From: Peromyscus leucopus
Taxonomy: Eukaryota; Chordata; Mammalia; Rodentia; Cricetidae
Reading direction: 5' to 3'
DNA length: 64,000 nt
NCBI RefSeq assembly: GCF_004664715.2
Contig: NC_051082.1
Location: 7,471,072 to 7,535,071, forward strand
How positions within the stretch are numbered: the stretch's first letter is position 1; the number at the start of each line of letters is the position of its first letter. Positions 48,253-60,212 of this stretch are shown piece by piece. The notes below the pieces were generated by a model. The model saw only the letters and a program-made list of their open reading frames with translations. It had not been told where the DNA came from and did not search any database. The position numbers and the translations under genes were made by a program.

Positions 48253-48460
48253 TTATGTGTGTGTATGTGTGTATTTATGTGTGCGTATGTGAATATGTGT
48301 GTGAGAATGTGTATGTGAGTATGTGTGTGTGAGTGCGTGTGTGTGAGTGTGTGTGTGTGTTTACATGTGTGTGTGTGAATATGTGTGTGAGTGTGTGTGT
48401 ATGTATGTGTGTGTGTGAGTATGTATGCATATGTGAATGTGCGAGAGTATGTTAGGATGT
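48218..48460. repeat. long imperfect (TG)n/(TATG)n tract
   Basis: About 240 bp of TG units with TATG and GAGTG interruptions. Confidence 0.95.
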
Positions 48461-49018
48461 TAGACCCAGAGCAAATATTGTCTCACCTGCCTGCCATCTA
48501 CTTAAAACTTTCACACGGGAAATACCACAATTAATCTTCAAAAGAGACGATCAAGGGAGAAGGTGACCTCATCCTGCATTCCAGAAGCTGGGACCTCCTG
48601 GGGGAAGAAACCGTGCTTGGAGTCTCACAGGTGTGGGCAGGACAAAGAAAGCTGCTAAGTGTGTTTCTGTTGTGCTGCAAGAAGACATGGACTCTCCCTT
48701 TTCCCAGACACCTAAGCCCCACCTCTTCCGTCCTCCCAACCTTAAACCTCAGGCTGAGGGAGGGTCTCTCAAAGGCTCAGGTTTCTGGTGAGACTGTTGC
48801 CCTCTGCTGCTCTGTCACAACCCCAGAGGCTCAGAACTTTCTTTGGGGAAGCTTGGATGATGGCTCCTGGGGTTCTCCCAACTTCACTAAGACTCTAGGT
48901 CCAGGGAGACCTGGATCCCTGTCTCTGTCCCTTCACTTTCTCAGACCCTTTACAGATGACACTAACAGTCTACAGCGCACTGCACCTCACGTTAGCTGCA
49001 TGCTTAGGTATCCTGTTC

Positions 49019-49484
49019 TGTGGCTGATACATTGTGCACCCCAATAAACTTATCGGGGGTCAGAAAACAGAACAGCCACTATATCAAACATGGGTTTAGT
49101 CAGTGGTAGCGCACACCTTTAATCCTAGCATTCCAGAGGCAGAGATCCATCTGGATCTCTGTGAGTTCAAAGCCACACTGGAAACAGCCAGGCATGGTGA
49201 CTCACGCCTTTAATCCCAGGAAGTGATGGCAGGAAGCAGAAAGGTGTATAAGGTGCGAGGACCAGAAACTAGAGCTGGTTAAGCTTTTTGCTTTTAAACA
49301 GTTCAGCTGAGATCCATTCGGATGAGGACTCAGAGGCTTCCAGTCTGAGGAAACAGGATCAGCTGAGGAACTGGCAAGGTGAGGTTGGCTGTGGCTTGCT
49401 CTGTTTCTCTGCTCTTTCAGAATTTACCCCAATACCTAGCTATGGTTATTTCGCTTATAAGACTGTTTAGCAATTCATGTTACA
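49019..49484 (+). mobile_element. solo LTR with B1-derived modules, copy B (466 bp)
   Basis: It runs TGTGGCTGATAC...AATTCATGTTACA, with the perfect 6-bp duplication CTGTTC at 49013-49018 and 49485-49490. It matches copy A (24880-25364) end to end in the opposite orientation, minus a small deletion near its start. A GTATAAGG TATA-like box at 49246-49253 follows two B1-like pieces. No retroviral genes are present. Confidence 0.82.
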
Positions 49485-49654
49485 CTGTTCCTATCCAGGG
49501 CCCTTGGAGGTGCCATGCCAGGGGCACAGCAGAGCCTGCGCGAGCATCTGATGTCCCCTGAGTTTGGTTTGCCCTGCTCTGATTAGTGTGTACAAGTCAT
49601 GACACTTGGAGGTGTACCGAGATATCCACAATGGGTAGAAGGAATGGAAGGTTT

Positions 49655-49735
49655 CCGAGCAACTTCCGTTTTACAGAGGAGGAAACTGAGGCCAGCATCA
49701 TCACCAGTTGGTGGATTCTCAACCCAACCCGAGTC
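49655..49735 (-). repeat. MIR fragment, antisense
   Basis: ttccgttttacagaggaggaaactgaggcc then gattctcaacccaac. Confidence 0.65.
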
Positions 49736-50139
49736 TATGTGAATGTCAAGCACGGATCTCTTTGATCTGTGCAGTGAGGCCATGCCATCTGCTCCCCCTC
49801 CGCGCCCAGCCAAATCCTAGCCCTCCATTCCCAGCCAAGCCTAAAAGCCACAGCTGACCTTTAGATTGCCAGTTCATTTCTTCCTCCTTCCCCCAGGACC
49901 TGATTTCCTGGCACCTTCTCCCGGTAGACCAAATGACATTAAGTACACATCGAGATTGAGGAACTGAGCAGTGGCCTGAGATGGGTCAGACACGTGTCGG
50001 CTACAAGCACATGCCCCTAGTGCCAGGTAGCAGCTGCATAGGAAGCATTCTACCCTGCCTCTGCTGGCAGAGATGAGCAAGTGCTGGATGTTCAGGTACT
50101 TCTGCCCTGCTAGTGGTTAGTGACTCTCTCTCCTAGTCT

Positions 50140-50545
50140 GTGTCTGCTGCTGTGATAGAACACTGACCAAAACCAACTTGTGGAGCAAAGAGTTTATTGT
50201 GGCTCATAGGTCACACCGTCCACCACCAGTAGAAGCCAAAGTAAGAACAACCTGGAGGCAGGAGCAGATGCAGAGGCCAGGGAGGAGCCCTGCTTACTGG
50301 CTTGCTCTCCATGGCTGACTCAACCTGCTTTCTTATACAACCTAGGACTACCTACCTGCCTAGGGGGTAGCACTGCCCACAGTGGGCTAGGCCCTCTCAT
50401 GTAAATCATTAATCAAAACATGCCCCCCGCCCGACATGCTCACAGTCCTGTCTGATGGAGGCAGCTCCTCAACTGAGGTTCTCTCTTGCCAGGTGACTCT
50501 AAGTTGTATCAAGATGACAAAGATTAACCAGCATGGTCTGCATCC
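50140..50545 (-). repeat. rodent interspersed repeat, LTR-like, antisense
   Basis: gctgctgtgatagaacactgacc, tggcttgctctccatggctg, cactgcccacagtgggctaggcc and tcctcaactgaggttctct are the reverse of the copy at 16280. Confidence 0.65.
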
Positions 50546-50599
50546 AGGACATAAGACCTCAGCTACTGGAGTTTTTAGGGGTGGTGATATTTGGTGTCA

Positions 50600-50765
50600 C
50601 TGCTGAAGGACAGTAAACGGCTGTATAGGAACCTAGATAGACCCGTGTTCAGATTCTGTCTGCTCTCCTGCTCTGGGTGACCAACTCAGTCTCTCTGAAA
50701 GCCTGTCTAATCTCCTGTAAGCTGGGGATAAGAATATCATCTGCTTTTTTATGAGTCACTAAAAC
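50600..50765 (+). repeat. MIR SINE, sense
   Basis: cagattctgtctgctctcctgctctgggtgacc, gaaagcctgtctaatctcctgtaagctggggataa. Confidence 0.6.
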
Positions 50766-50774
50766 AATAATTAT

Positions 50775-51289
50775 TGCTATGGTTTAGAGGGGCCCATATG
50801 TTATAGCATCAGTTGCCAGGTCATGGTGCTGTTGGCAAATGGAAGCATCTTGAAAAGGTGGAGTGTAGCGGAAGGACAGTATGTCATTGTGTGTGCAACC
50901 TTGGAGAGGATATTGAGACCCTAGCTCCTTCTGACACATAGCTCCTTTTTCTCAGACACTATGAGGTGAACAGCTTCCCCCACCACAAGTTTCCTGCCAT
51001 GCCACAGGCCCAAAGGCAAATAGTGGCTGAGTAACCATGGGCTCTGAAACCTTTCCTGTTTTGTTTGTTTGTTTGTTTGTTGAGACAGGGTTTCTCTGTG
51101 TAGCCTCAGTCCTCCTGGAACTCGCTCTGTAGACCAGGCTGGCCTCGAACTCACAGAGACATGTCTGCCTCTGCCTCCCAAGTGCTGGGATACAAGGCAT
51201 GCGCCACGACCGCCTGGCTGAAACCTTTCCTCTTAGCAGGTTGTTTGTCTCGGGCATTTTGTCACAGTGGTGAAAATCTGACTAACACA
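50775..51289 (+). mobile_element. MaLR-type LTR relic interrupted by a B1
   Basis: It starts TGCTATGGTTTAGAGG and ends tgaaaatctgactaacaca, like MST/MLT LTRs of the MaLR group. A B1 sits inside at 51058-51217. No clear flanking duplication survives. Confidence 0.5.
51058..51217 (-). repeat. B1 SINE, antisense, with 14-bp target duplication
   Basis: gagacagggtttctctgtgtagc, agaccaggctggcctcgaactc and ccaagtgctgggatacaagg. Flanked by CTGAAACCTTTCCT at 51044-51057 and 51218-51231. Confidence 0.92.
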
Positions 51290-51299
51290 GTACCTGATA

Positions 51300-52059
51300 G
51301 TGTCAGCATATAGTCCCAGCATGACATTGGGAGGGTGGGATGCCACTCAATGAACACAGGAGGAGGGACAGAGGGAGAAGGGGGTGTGGCCTGCTCATTT
51401 GCTCATTCATTCCTTTCTCTACTGCATGCTTAAGTGTGCAAACCACTAGCCTGAAGACTAGAGATGGATATTAAAGGAGGGAGAAGGCCCGGCTTTCATG
51501 AGTCTCAAGAAACAACCAAACAATTACATAACTAGAATGGTTGCAAACACAGAAAATCTCTGTGAAGGCAGAGAGCTCTTGGTTAGCGTTCTCACTTGCT
51601 CTCCTGCTGCCGAGTTGCCCACGCTCTTAGTACTTCAGCCGCCGAGGTCTCCTGTCTCTCAAACAGAAGAGTCGGGTACATTCTCACCCAGAGACCCTCG
51701 CTGCCCTTTCTGATCCCACTGCCTGGAACAGTGTGTCCCAGGTCTCCTAACTCATCTGGGTCTTTACTTATGTTTCATCTACTCTGAGGAACCGTCGACT
51801 GCCACGTGGTCTCACACCTTCTTGTTTGTAGTTTCCTTCTCTGCACTTGCCACTAACTGAAAATGATATTTTCACCTCTGGTTCTGTGTTTGTATGTCCC
51901 TCTCCATCGGGGAGGGAGGAGGGAGGAGGGAGAAGGGAGGAGGGAAGAGGGACTTTAATCTGATGGTCCATGGCTGTGTCACCAGTACCTGGCACATGGT
52001 GTTGAATGAAATGTGCTGTGGCTGATGTTGGGCTTGTTTGTCAAGCATTTCCAGTTTCT
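51300..52059. other. no gene; purine-rich GGGAGGA tract at 51908-51948
   Basis: No gene recognised. The tract consists of near-tandem GGAGGGA units. Confidence 0.5.
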
Positions 52060-52375
52060 CCTTCCATAGTACCCAGCTTTCTCATTGCTGTGGCCAATTA
52101 CCTAGCAGAAGCAATACAAGGGAACAGAGCTTTTTGGTTCATGGTTCAGGAGTACAGTCCATCATGGTGGTTGGAGTGGCTGTGGCTAGAACCGTGGATG
52201 CACGTGGCAGCTGCTGACTACAACGACACATGTCAGGAAGCTCAGAGAGCTCAGCAGGAAGTGGGTCCACCCATAACACTCAAGTCCTGTCCCCTTGGGT
52301 ACCTACTTCCTGCGGCTAAGCCCCTAAGGGCTCCATTACCTCCCCAAACAGCAACTACCATTGAGGGACTGTGTT
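52060..52375 (-). repeat. rodent interspersed repeat, antisense, family unresolved
   Basis: ttggttcatggttcaggagtac, agtccatcatggtggttggag and gactgtgttcaaatgc resemble a dispersed rodent repeat I cannot name. Confidence 0.5.
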
Positions 52376-53857
52376 CAAATGCAGGAGCCTGTGGGGATGC
52401 TTCATCTTCAAATGCCTTTGCTCGTTGAGAGGAGCCTTGTAAATGCGTATGGCCAAGGAGTCGTGAGGAGAAATGCCTCATGACTCACTGAAATGCCAAT
52501 GTCTTCCAAAGCATTTAAGAGCCCAAGGGTGCTTTGGCTCAGCAGGCAGGACCCTGAGCTGCTGCTGATCAACTCTCCCGAATGGATACCAGTGAGACAC
52601 AGACCTTTGTTCTTTGGGGCTCATTCATTACAGCAGCCTAACCTAGCTGATTCTCAGTTGTGAACCTTGGCATGTGCTGGTGTAGACAGCTCTAGTCAAA
52701 AGACCATTCTCAGCACAAATGCCCCTCAGACGAGTGACACTTTTCAGTCTCCTCAAGACAAGATTTTGGTCTGGCAAAGTGGTGCCCATTCCTCTCAGTC
52801 TGGAACATTTACGATGTCCCATATATAGCAGGTGGCTCTGAGCTCGTTGGGAAAGGGAGAGCTAGGAAGTCTATAACCTTAGGGCCCCTATCCCAGAAGC
52901 CTTTGAGGTTAGAACAAGAGCTGGTTTGACCAGCTGGTGACCATGACACCGGGCAACTTCTTTGGAAATTTCTTTTTTGGGGAACTGGGAGTGACAGCTC
53001 TTGGGAGTGTGGGGCCTGAGAAAATTCTCAAGAGTTTGTGCTTGGGGTGGGGCTAGGAGAGCCTGGGATAACGTGCAGAGATGGAGAGAAGAATAATAAC
53101 AAGACGGCTCTTTAGGGACGGCAGCCCTGGTCTCACACCGGATGAGTGAGAATTAGCCTTGTTTCTGAATGACAGGCAGACAAAGGACCCGCCGTGGAAC
53201 GTGGAGAGAAACTGATTTCTTGTTCAAGTCCAGGGATGTCTATCCAGTGCTGGTCTGATGCCCACAAAGTCCCATGGGATGGAGACCTTTAGAGTACCTT
53301 GTCACACGTGTCCCATTCCCAAAGCCACCTCATGAACCAGGTAGCCATTTGACTTTGAGCAGTCACATCTACATTCCAGCTTGAAGAAAGATAGAAGGGA
53401 CCAGGAAAAAAGAGCATCTGATGGGTCTCTCTTATAGAAACTCCATGGAGAGATTCTGCCCATCTCCGGTTGGCTAAAATGAGTCACCTGGCCAGAACCA
53501 ATGCAGAGGAGGTTTCGTTTTTGCATCTTCATTCTGGGTGGCTATAAACCTAGTTGAAAATTGAGGGACTTTATTAACACAGAAGAAAGAAGAAAGGACA
53601 TTGGGAGGCCACTGGAGAAATGTTCTGTGTCCTAAAAGAGGGAAGATAGATTTTGTTCAAATATCCTAACATTTCCTGTGAGCTTTAATGAGTGAGAAAC
53701 GTGTAAGCCTCTGTGCTGAAGCCTTCACCCAGCCCATTTTGTTGGGAACTTCAGATGATTGTGAGAGTTCAAGTACTGGGTGTCATGGATTCTCTTCGGT
53801 TAAGATACCATAATGTAGAAATAAGGGTAGAGGGAAGAGAGGTTGAGGAGAAACAAA
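52376..53857. other. no recognised feature
   Basis: Unique-looking intergenic sequence without a supportable gene. Confidence 0.5.
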
Positions 53858-53911
53858 CTCCTCTCTTTTTCTCTCTCTCCCTTCCTCTGTCTCTCTCCCT
53901 CCCTCCCTTTC

Positions 53912-53952
<41 letters not shown>
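53858..53952. repeat. CT-rich tract followed by (TG)n
   Basis: Pyrimidine tract 53858-53912, then TG units 53914-53952. Confidence 0.95.
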
Positions 53953-53955
<3 letters not shown>

Positions 53956-53989
53956 CCATTTCCATCCCATTGTTCTTTTCATGTCTGTT

Positions 53990-54056
53990 TATTGCAAGTG
54001 TGTGTATGTGAGTGTGTTCATGTGTGCTCTGGTACACATGTACACAAGTACACATG

Positions 54057-54091
<35 letters not shown>

Positions 54092-54350
54092 GAGCCTAGA
54101 GGACAACCTTGGATGTCATTCTCCAGTCTCTGTCCACCTTATTTTTTGAGACAGGATCTCTCATGGGGATCCAGGCCTCACCAGCTAAGACAGGTTGGCT
54201 GGCCAGAGTCACACATCATCCTCCTGTCTCCATCTCCCCAGTATTGGGATTACAAGCACACACCACATACCTGGCTTGTTATGTGGGTGCCATGGGTTGA
54301 ACTCAGGTGCTCAGGCTTACGGGGCAGGCGCTTACTGACTGAGCCATTCC
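53990..54350 (-). repeat. B4-type SINE, antisense, with (CA)n 54061-54089
   Basis: ttttttgagacaggatctctcatgg, ggttggctggccagagtc, ctccatctccccagtattgggattacaagc and gggtgccatgggttgaactcagg, followed by a C-tract. Confidence 0.75.
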
Positions 54351-54363
54351 CCCCCCCCCCCGG

Positions 54364-55000
54364 GCCCTTTCGGCCCCCTTTCTCTTAGGCAATGTGACTC
54401 TGTTTGATGGGTTTGGTTGGCATCCCTCATTTCAGGCTTAGATGTGAGAGAGTCGGTTGTCAAAGAGACCCTGGTGTTTGTTGCAGCTTGAGAGAGCATG
54501 GGACACATTTCTATGGCAAAGCAAAGACAAAAAGAAAAGCCTGCTGATTTGGCCCTGGCTATCCCGTGACGTGACGGGGAGAGGGAGTCCCAGGGTGTGG
54601 TAAAGTAGAGCTGTCATTTCACCTTGACGGACAGGCATGAGCAGCTCACAATCTTTCCGTGAAAGCACCGAATGGCCCTGGTGGAAAGCTTTGGTGGCAT
54701 GCTGGGGTGGAGGGGGACGGTGGGGGTGGCAGAGAGTGCCTGGCCCTCTAGAGATTTGAGTCTTCTGAGTGGAGGAGGCAGTATGGAGGGCAACAGGTAA
54801 GAATGCCTGTTCTTCCACCCTCGGCCTAGGTGGCATGGCATCTTCCAGAAACGTCTTGTGAGCTTACCTAGGCGTTTGATTCTCCTGCTGCCTTTTCCTA
54901 ACGTGGGGGTGGGGCCACGCTAAGTCCATCCCTTGTGGATGCTGGTGTCGCTGAGTGCCTTGTGCATGCCAGCTCCTCTATGTGCCTCAGTTGTTTTAGG
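54364..55000. other. no recognised feature
   Basis: No gene or repeat family identified. Confidence 0.5.
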
Positions 55001-55009
55001 AATTTGGTG

Positions 55010-55196
55010 GGTTTTTTTTCTTTAGATTTATTTTATATATATATATTCTATCTTCATGCATTCCTGCATGCCCGAAGAAGGGATCAGATCTCATTATAAA
55101 CGGTTGTGAGCCACCGTGTGGTTGCTGGGAATTGAACTCAGGACCTCTGGAAGAACAGGCAGTGCTCTTAACCTCTGAGCCATCTCTCCAGGCCCC
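55010..55196 (-). repeat. B2 SINE, antisense
   Basis: tttagatttattttatatatat, cggttgtgagccaccgtgtggttgctgggaattgaactcagg and gccatctctccaggccc. Confidence 0.9.
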
Positions 55197-55530
55197 CAAA
55201 GTTGGTGTTTTATTCCTCTCATTGGATGGAAAGCAGCCCAAAGGTCAGAGAGGCCAAGTAACTCACATACAAACTCACAGTTACGAGGGGACAGAGCCAC
55301 ATGCATATCTAGGTCTTCCTGAGGCCCGAGTCTTGGCTTCAACTGTTCCTTTAAGATCTGTGTCATTCTGTAGCCCCGGGATAGGTGTCCCTGTGCCTTG
55401 AGCAATGCCAGGTGGATGGTAGGTGCTCAGGTCTGTCCTGCCATCTGTGACCCCTTCTCTGTCTCTCAGGGCACATCATCAAGAGAGATCGTTGACATTG
55501 CTCTGGGGACATGTCGCTACTTGGCTGCAA

Positions 55531-55534
<4 letters not shown>

Positions 55535-55571
<37 letters not shown>
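55535..55571. repeat. (CA)n microsatellite
   Basis: Uninterrupted CA units. Confidence 0.97.
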
Positions 55572-55573
<2 letters not shown>

Positions 55574-57085
55574 CAATAAAATACGAGTTAACCAGCTTCA
55601 AAATGAACAGGTTTTGGCAGGGAGTGGAGCAGAGCTGGCAGCCCTGGGCATATCCAATCACTTGACACATACCAGGTCCAGCAGCGTCCCTGCAGATGCC
55701 CTCAGAGATGGGCACTAAACAAACAAGCAATTACAGGTGGCAGTCAGTACTGAGGAAAGAACACACCAAGGAAGGAAGGGGTGGGAGTGGGAGGTCAGGG
55801 TGGGGAGCTGACTTCCGGGAGCTGTCAACACTGCCCTGGCCCCACCCCGTGCACACAAGTGCCCTGATTCCTCCCTAAGCTTCAATTCTGTTCTTGGGCT
55901 AATTCCTACTCCTTACCCAGCATCTGCCTAGAGGGCCCTTTCTTCATCCCTATGGTGTCTTGTTCGACCCTCTGTGGTTGCAGTTACCCTCTGCCTTCCC
56001 CCATCCTAAAAGCAAGCCACGGAGCTTCCCACCAGTGAGACCTGGAGCAGCCATTTGTGTCCCAATTTCTGCAACTATGATGTTGACCTTAACATGGCGT
56101 CTCCTGACGACGTTATGGAGATAAATATGTGGGTAATTTAGGTTGACACAGTGGAACTCCCAGCTACCTGCCTGGCCCTTGATTGGCACTGCAGAGGTGC
56201 TGGGTGATCTTATTGTTGGCTTTATGGTCACCATGAATTAAGTATGTCCTCCACCCAAGAACATCGGTTATGGAGAGTGTTGTGGGTTACTGTCTTTAGT
56301 GTTTGTCCGCCCTAGCTTCATCCTGGAATAGCGTAGGGCGACTTTCAGAAGCGTGGATGCCTGGCATTCTCCCTTGAACATACATATGGTTTGGGGTGGG
56401 TCGAGCATGGGTATCTTGTAAAGGTCAAGACCATTTCAATAGTCATGGTTGAAACTCTCTGGTCCAATCCTCCCACCCCTTTTAATAGGTAGAGAAGAAG
56501 GGTTCTAAAAAGGGCTTGACATGCTTAAAATGGTCATGCTGCAAGCTAGGAGCAGGAGTCTGGATTCCATCTCTCTCGGGAAGTTTTGTTTTCCAACATT
56601 CCTCCCACGCCTTGAATTGTTTCATTGATCCCTACCCAGCAGAGAGGCTGCCTGTATCTACGGGGGACCAGAATCTGGAGTGTTGGACGTGTGCTGCCTC
56701 TGCTCCATACTTGGGCAGCTGCCAACCTGGTAGGGACAGAGGCTCTGCACAAGCCAGTTGTTTTCTTCTACAGCCAGGACAGCCAGGACTAGAGGGTTGC
56801 GGGGGGTGAATAGGGGGTGGCGGGGGTGGGGCATCTGCCTGGACCAATCGTTAGATAAACGAACACATGGATTCCTGTAACTGGGCATCTGTGCTGGAGA
56901 TTGAAAGGTGAAGGCCTCTCTCTGAGTCATGGAGACGTGACGACATTAGTCACCGGGAGAGCCTCCTTAAAAAAAAAAAAAAAAAAAAAAAATCACACCT
57001 TCTGAGAAGTCATCTTACTGGAGCCCTTTGTAGGTGAGGGGACCAGCTCTGCCTTGATGGGGATCACACACTCCCAGATGAAACA
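55572..57085. other. no gene; poly-A at 56969-56992
   Basis: Unique-looking intergenic sequence. The 24-nt A-tract may be the tail of a lost retroposon. Confidence 0.45.
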
Positions 57086-57089
57086 TAAA

Positions 57090-57200
57090 AGGTGTTAAAC
57101 AAACTCCTCAGATCTGGATCCAAATGCCCATTGGTTATGTGAACTTGCCCCCGGAGCCTTAACTGGGTTTTCTGTCAAATGGAGCACTCCAAAAGTGAAG
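57090..57200 (+). repeat. MIR relic, sense
   Basis: cagatctggatccaaatgccc, gttatgtgaacttgcccc and ttaactgggttttctgtcaaatggag. Confidence 0.5.
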
Positions 57201-57543
57201 TACCGGTGTGGGCAAAGGGCATGCAAAGAGCATTAAGTCATTGATGGGTCTTAGTAGTCCTGGTCACCAGAGAACCTCAGAAGAGGACACTGGAGATGGC
57301 TTCACAACCAGCCTATTTAGAAAGAATGAAATCAGTGTGTGGGGTGAGGTGGGGGTTGTGGGTGGCCACAGATTTACCCAAGAGAGGTTACCCCATCTGC
57401 ATGATTCCCAAGGCAGGTTTTCATTGGGCAAGACACAGGATGAGTGATGCACATATCTGGTTGTGTCTGTGTGTGTGAGTGTGTAACTGACTCACATGAT
57501 ATTTGAAAAAAAAATGACGTTATTAACACTTTAAAGTATAAGA

Positions 57544-57742
57544 TTTTTTTTTTTTCTGTTTTGTTTTTCGAGACAGGGTTTCTCTGTGTAGTTTTGCGCC
57601 TTTCCTAGAACTCACTCTGTAGCCCAGGCTGGCCTCGAACTCACAGAGATCCACCAGCCTCTGCCTCCCAAGTGCTGGGATTAAAGGCATGCTGGGATTA
57701 AAGGTGTGCTGGGATTAAAGGCGTGTGCCACCACCGCCTGGC
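57544..57742 (-). repeat. B1 SINE, antisense, with a 17-bp triplication
   Basis: gagacagggtttctctgtgtag, gcgcctttcctagaactcact and gcctcgaactcacagagatcc. The segment gctgggattaaaggcat is repeated three times at 57674-57690, 57691-57707 and 57708-57724. The flanks (aagtataagattttt and aatatacaattttta) look like a decayed duplication. Confidence 0.92.
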
Positions 57743-58545
57743 CAAAATATACAATTTTTAACCTAAAAAGTAGGCACCCTTGAAAACTGGAGGGTGTGGC
57801 AGCACTGAGCTGAGATTCTTGTATATTGTATATTGTGCTTTCCACACCCCCACAGCTAATTCTGCCCACTCCCACCTATCCTGTAAGCACTTCAACCTGC
57901 CCTGGAGTGGAAGAGATATTGGTTTTTGCCCTGGGAACATTTTCAGAAAACCTCTGTGTTCCAGGTGGGCTCCATCGGGCTCACCCTGGTACTCCCACAC
58001 TTCAGACTCAGCCCTGGAAATGTTAATTTTGCTCATCAGCATCAACTGAATGCTCTTCTCCTTTCGAGTATTTAAAGAATGAAAGGTCTTATTTTGTTCC
58101 CACAGCAGCTAAGGGAGGTGGCTGCCCTGAACCCATTCTACAGATCACCAAACCAGTCATCCACAGGGTGTGGCCCTTGTCACAGTGCTGCACAGTCAAC
58201 AGTCAGCGTGTCCTAGATATTTAGGATCTAAAAATCTTTATCAGGCCATGAAAGTCTCAAGACAAACAAAACAAAACAAAAACAACTCTATTAAAGAGGT
58301 TAGATATTTACAAGTTCTGGAGCCACGGAGGAGAATTGGCAGCCTGCTGTTCTGAGTCAGCTTGTCTGAATTATTCTTCATTCTGGAGACTGTGGTTCTT
58401 TGGAAAATGGCTTTTTTTTTTTTTTTCTCTAGGCTCCAGTTTCTGTCTTGTGAGGAAGGAAGTTTAATGTTTGGATTGCAGAGGAGGTGTACAATGAGAT
58501 GATTTGGAATAGGTTTCCTGAGGGAGCCCAGAGATGCTACTAAAA
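57743..58545. other. no recognised feature
   Basis: No gene identified. A poly-T tract lies at 58411-58425. Confidence 0.5.
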
Positions 58546-58547
58546 CC

Positions 58548-58980
58548 CAGGCTGGGTGGATAGCTCAGTTAATAAAGCACTTGCTTCACGAAAGTGAGGA
58601 ACTGAATTTGATCCCCAGATCACATGCAAAAAAAAAAGGCTTGGCCTGCCTGGACTGAATCTACCAGGTTGAGCTGAATCCCCTGAGGAGTTCTTGCTCT
58701 GGAGGAGATAGATGGGAATGGGAGGGGGGTGGGAGGAGGGAGGACAGGGGAATCCGTGGCTGATAGGTAATATTAAATCAAATTATAAAAATTTTTTTTA
58801 AAAAAGGCTTGGCATGGTGTCTCACAGGTCTAACCCTAGCACTGGGGGAGGTGGAGACAGGTGGGCTCACTGGTCATCAGGCCAGTAAGAGACTCTGTCT
58901 CAAAAAAGTAGTTGGACAGCAGCCAAAGAATGACATGTGACGTTATCCTTTGTCCTCTGCATGTGTGTGAATACATACCA
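58548..58980 (+). repeat. B4-type SINE, sense, interrupted by an L1 fragment
   Basis: Head: ggctgggtggatagctcagttaataaagcacttgc and gaatttgatccccagatcacatgc. The body resumes after the insert: ggcttggcatggtgtctcacagg, ggaggtggagacagg and agagactctgtctcaaaa. Confidence 0.75.
58646..58799 (+). mobile_element. 5'-truncated L1 3' end inserted in the B4
   Basis: gggtgggaggagggaggacagggg then ggtaatattaaatcaaattataaaaattt is the 3' end of a rodent L1. The duplication AAAAAAGGCTTGGC flanks it at 58632-58645 and 58800-58813. Confidence 0.8.
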
Positions 58981-59074
58981 CACACACATGCCCCCCCCCA
59001 CACTCACAAACTCACACAAAAGTAAAACCCAAGTGCTTACAAGTCTGTTTGGGAAACTGAGTAAATGCACTGAG

Positions 59075-59076
<2 letters not shown>

Positions 59077-59119
<43 letters not shown>
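59077..59119. repeat. (GT)n microsatellite
   Basis: Uninterrupted GT units. Confidence 0.97.
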
Positions 59120-59120
<1 letters not shown>

Positions 59121-59129
59121 CACAGCAGG

Positions 59130-60189
59130 TGAGCCATGAGAGTTCCCTAATACCTCATCTTCCTTCTCACCAGGACACATATGAGAACACCATACCATAG
59201 ACCTTTAATTAGAACAGAGATATGAATCCTACAGGCTGAAAACCTGAGAACCCTGGGCAGGCTGTGGTCACTTGAAAGCCTGGGCCAAGGATAGACTCTC
59301 TCAGGATGCTGGAGGACACAGCAGCTTCTCTCTCTAATGCAGACATTCTGGGCAGATGTTAGACAGTCAGGATGAGCTGGGCTACTTGGGGTTCCTCTGC
59401 TTTGGGATTTTTCAGATGGGAGTCCCAGCCCCCCATGTAGAGAAATGGCCTTGAGATGCACCAAATCCCTTGAGCCAGTGTGGTGGAATCAGCTAGGTCC
59501 TTGGCCAATGGCCACTTGAGGAAATAGCTTAGCCTGGAGAGAAAAGACACAGTGCAGAGTCCTCACAGCTTGGCCCTCCACCCCCGGAAGGGAGCCACTG
59601 AGGGACAAGGGACAGAGTCAGACAGGCACCAGTTCCAGGAGTTGGGAGTTAACAGTTCCCTTCCACAGGCCTCAGCTTTATCTGAAAAGTCACCATGGGA
59701 CCTTTGTTACCGGCTTCTCAGAATAAATGTAGAGGATATGGTCTGACAATGGGCAACAGTGAAGATTCAGGACAGGGCAAAGACAGTTTCTTTCCCCCAT
59801 CATGACTCCAGGGACACTGGCCTTGGAGAGTTTAGGTTGGACTCAGGAAACCTTAATGTGTCCCACAGCTCAGCTATTCCAACCCTGCACATCAGTCCAA
59901 GCCCCACATCCCTTTTCTTCTTTCCAGAAAAAGATAGAGTCACAACATCCACTAGGATGGAGTCCACAGCACCAGAGAAGAGCTCTCCCCCACGCCCTCC
60001 CCAGAATATATTGGCCAAGTCCTATAGTACGGAGGACAAGCCCGAGACCCAAGACCCACTACCTTTATCCCCAAAGGCAAGAGAAGCACAATGGAACACC
60101 ATTGCTGTCTCTTTGACTCAGCTTGTTAATAAATGAGACATAATTTCATGTGGCTGGAGAAAAAAAGGATTCTCTCTCTGTATTTTTCT
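59130..60189. other. no recognised feature
   Basis: No gene identified. The 125-codon plus-strand frame at 59759-60136 has no recognisable similarity. Confidence 0.5.
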
Positions 60190-60206
60190 TTTTTTAGTTG
60201 TGACTT

Positions 60207-60212
60207 TTTAAT
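60207..60212 (-). terminator. candidate polyadenylation signal ATTAAA (SRRM4?)
   Basis: TTTAAT on the plus strand is ATTAAA on the minus strand. It is placed where conserved gene spacing predicts the end of SRRM4. The motif is common in AT-rich DNA. Confidence 0.3.
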
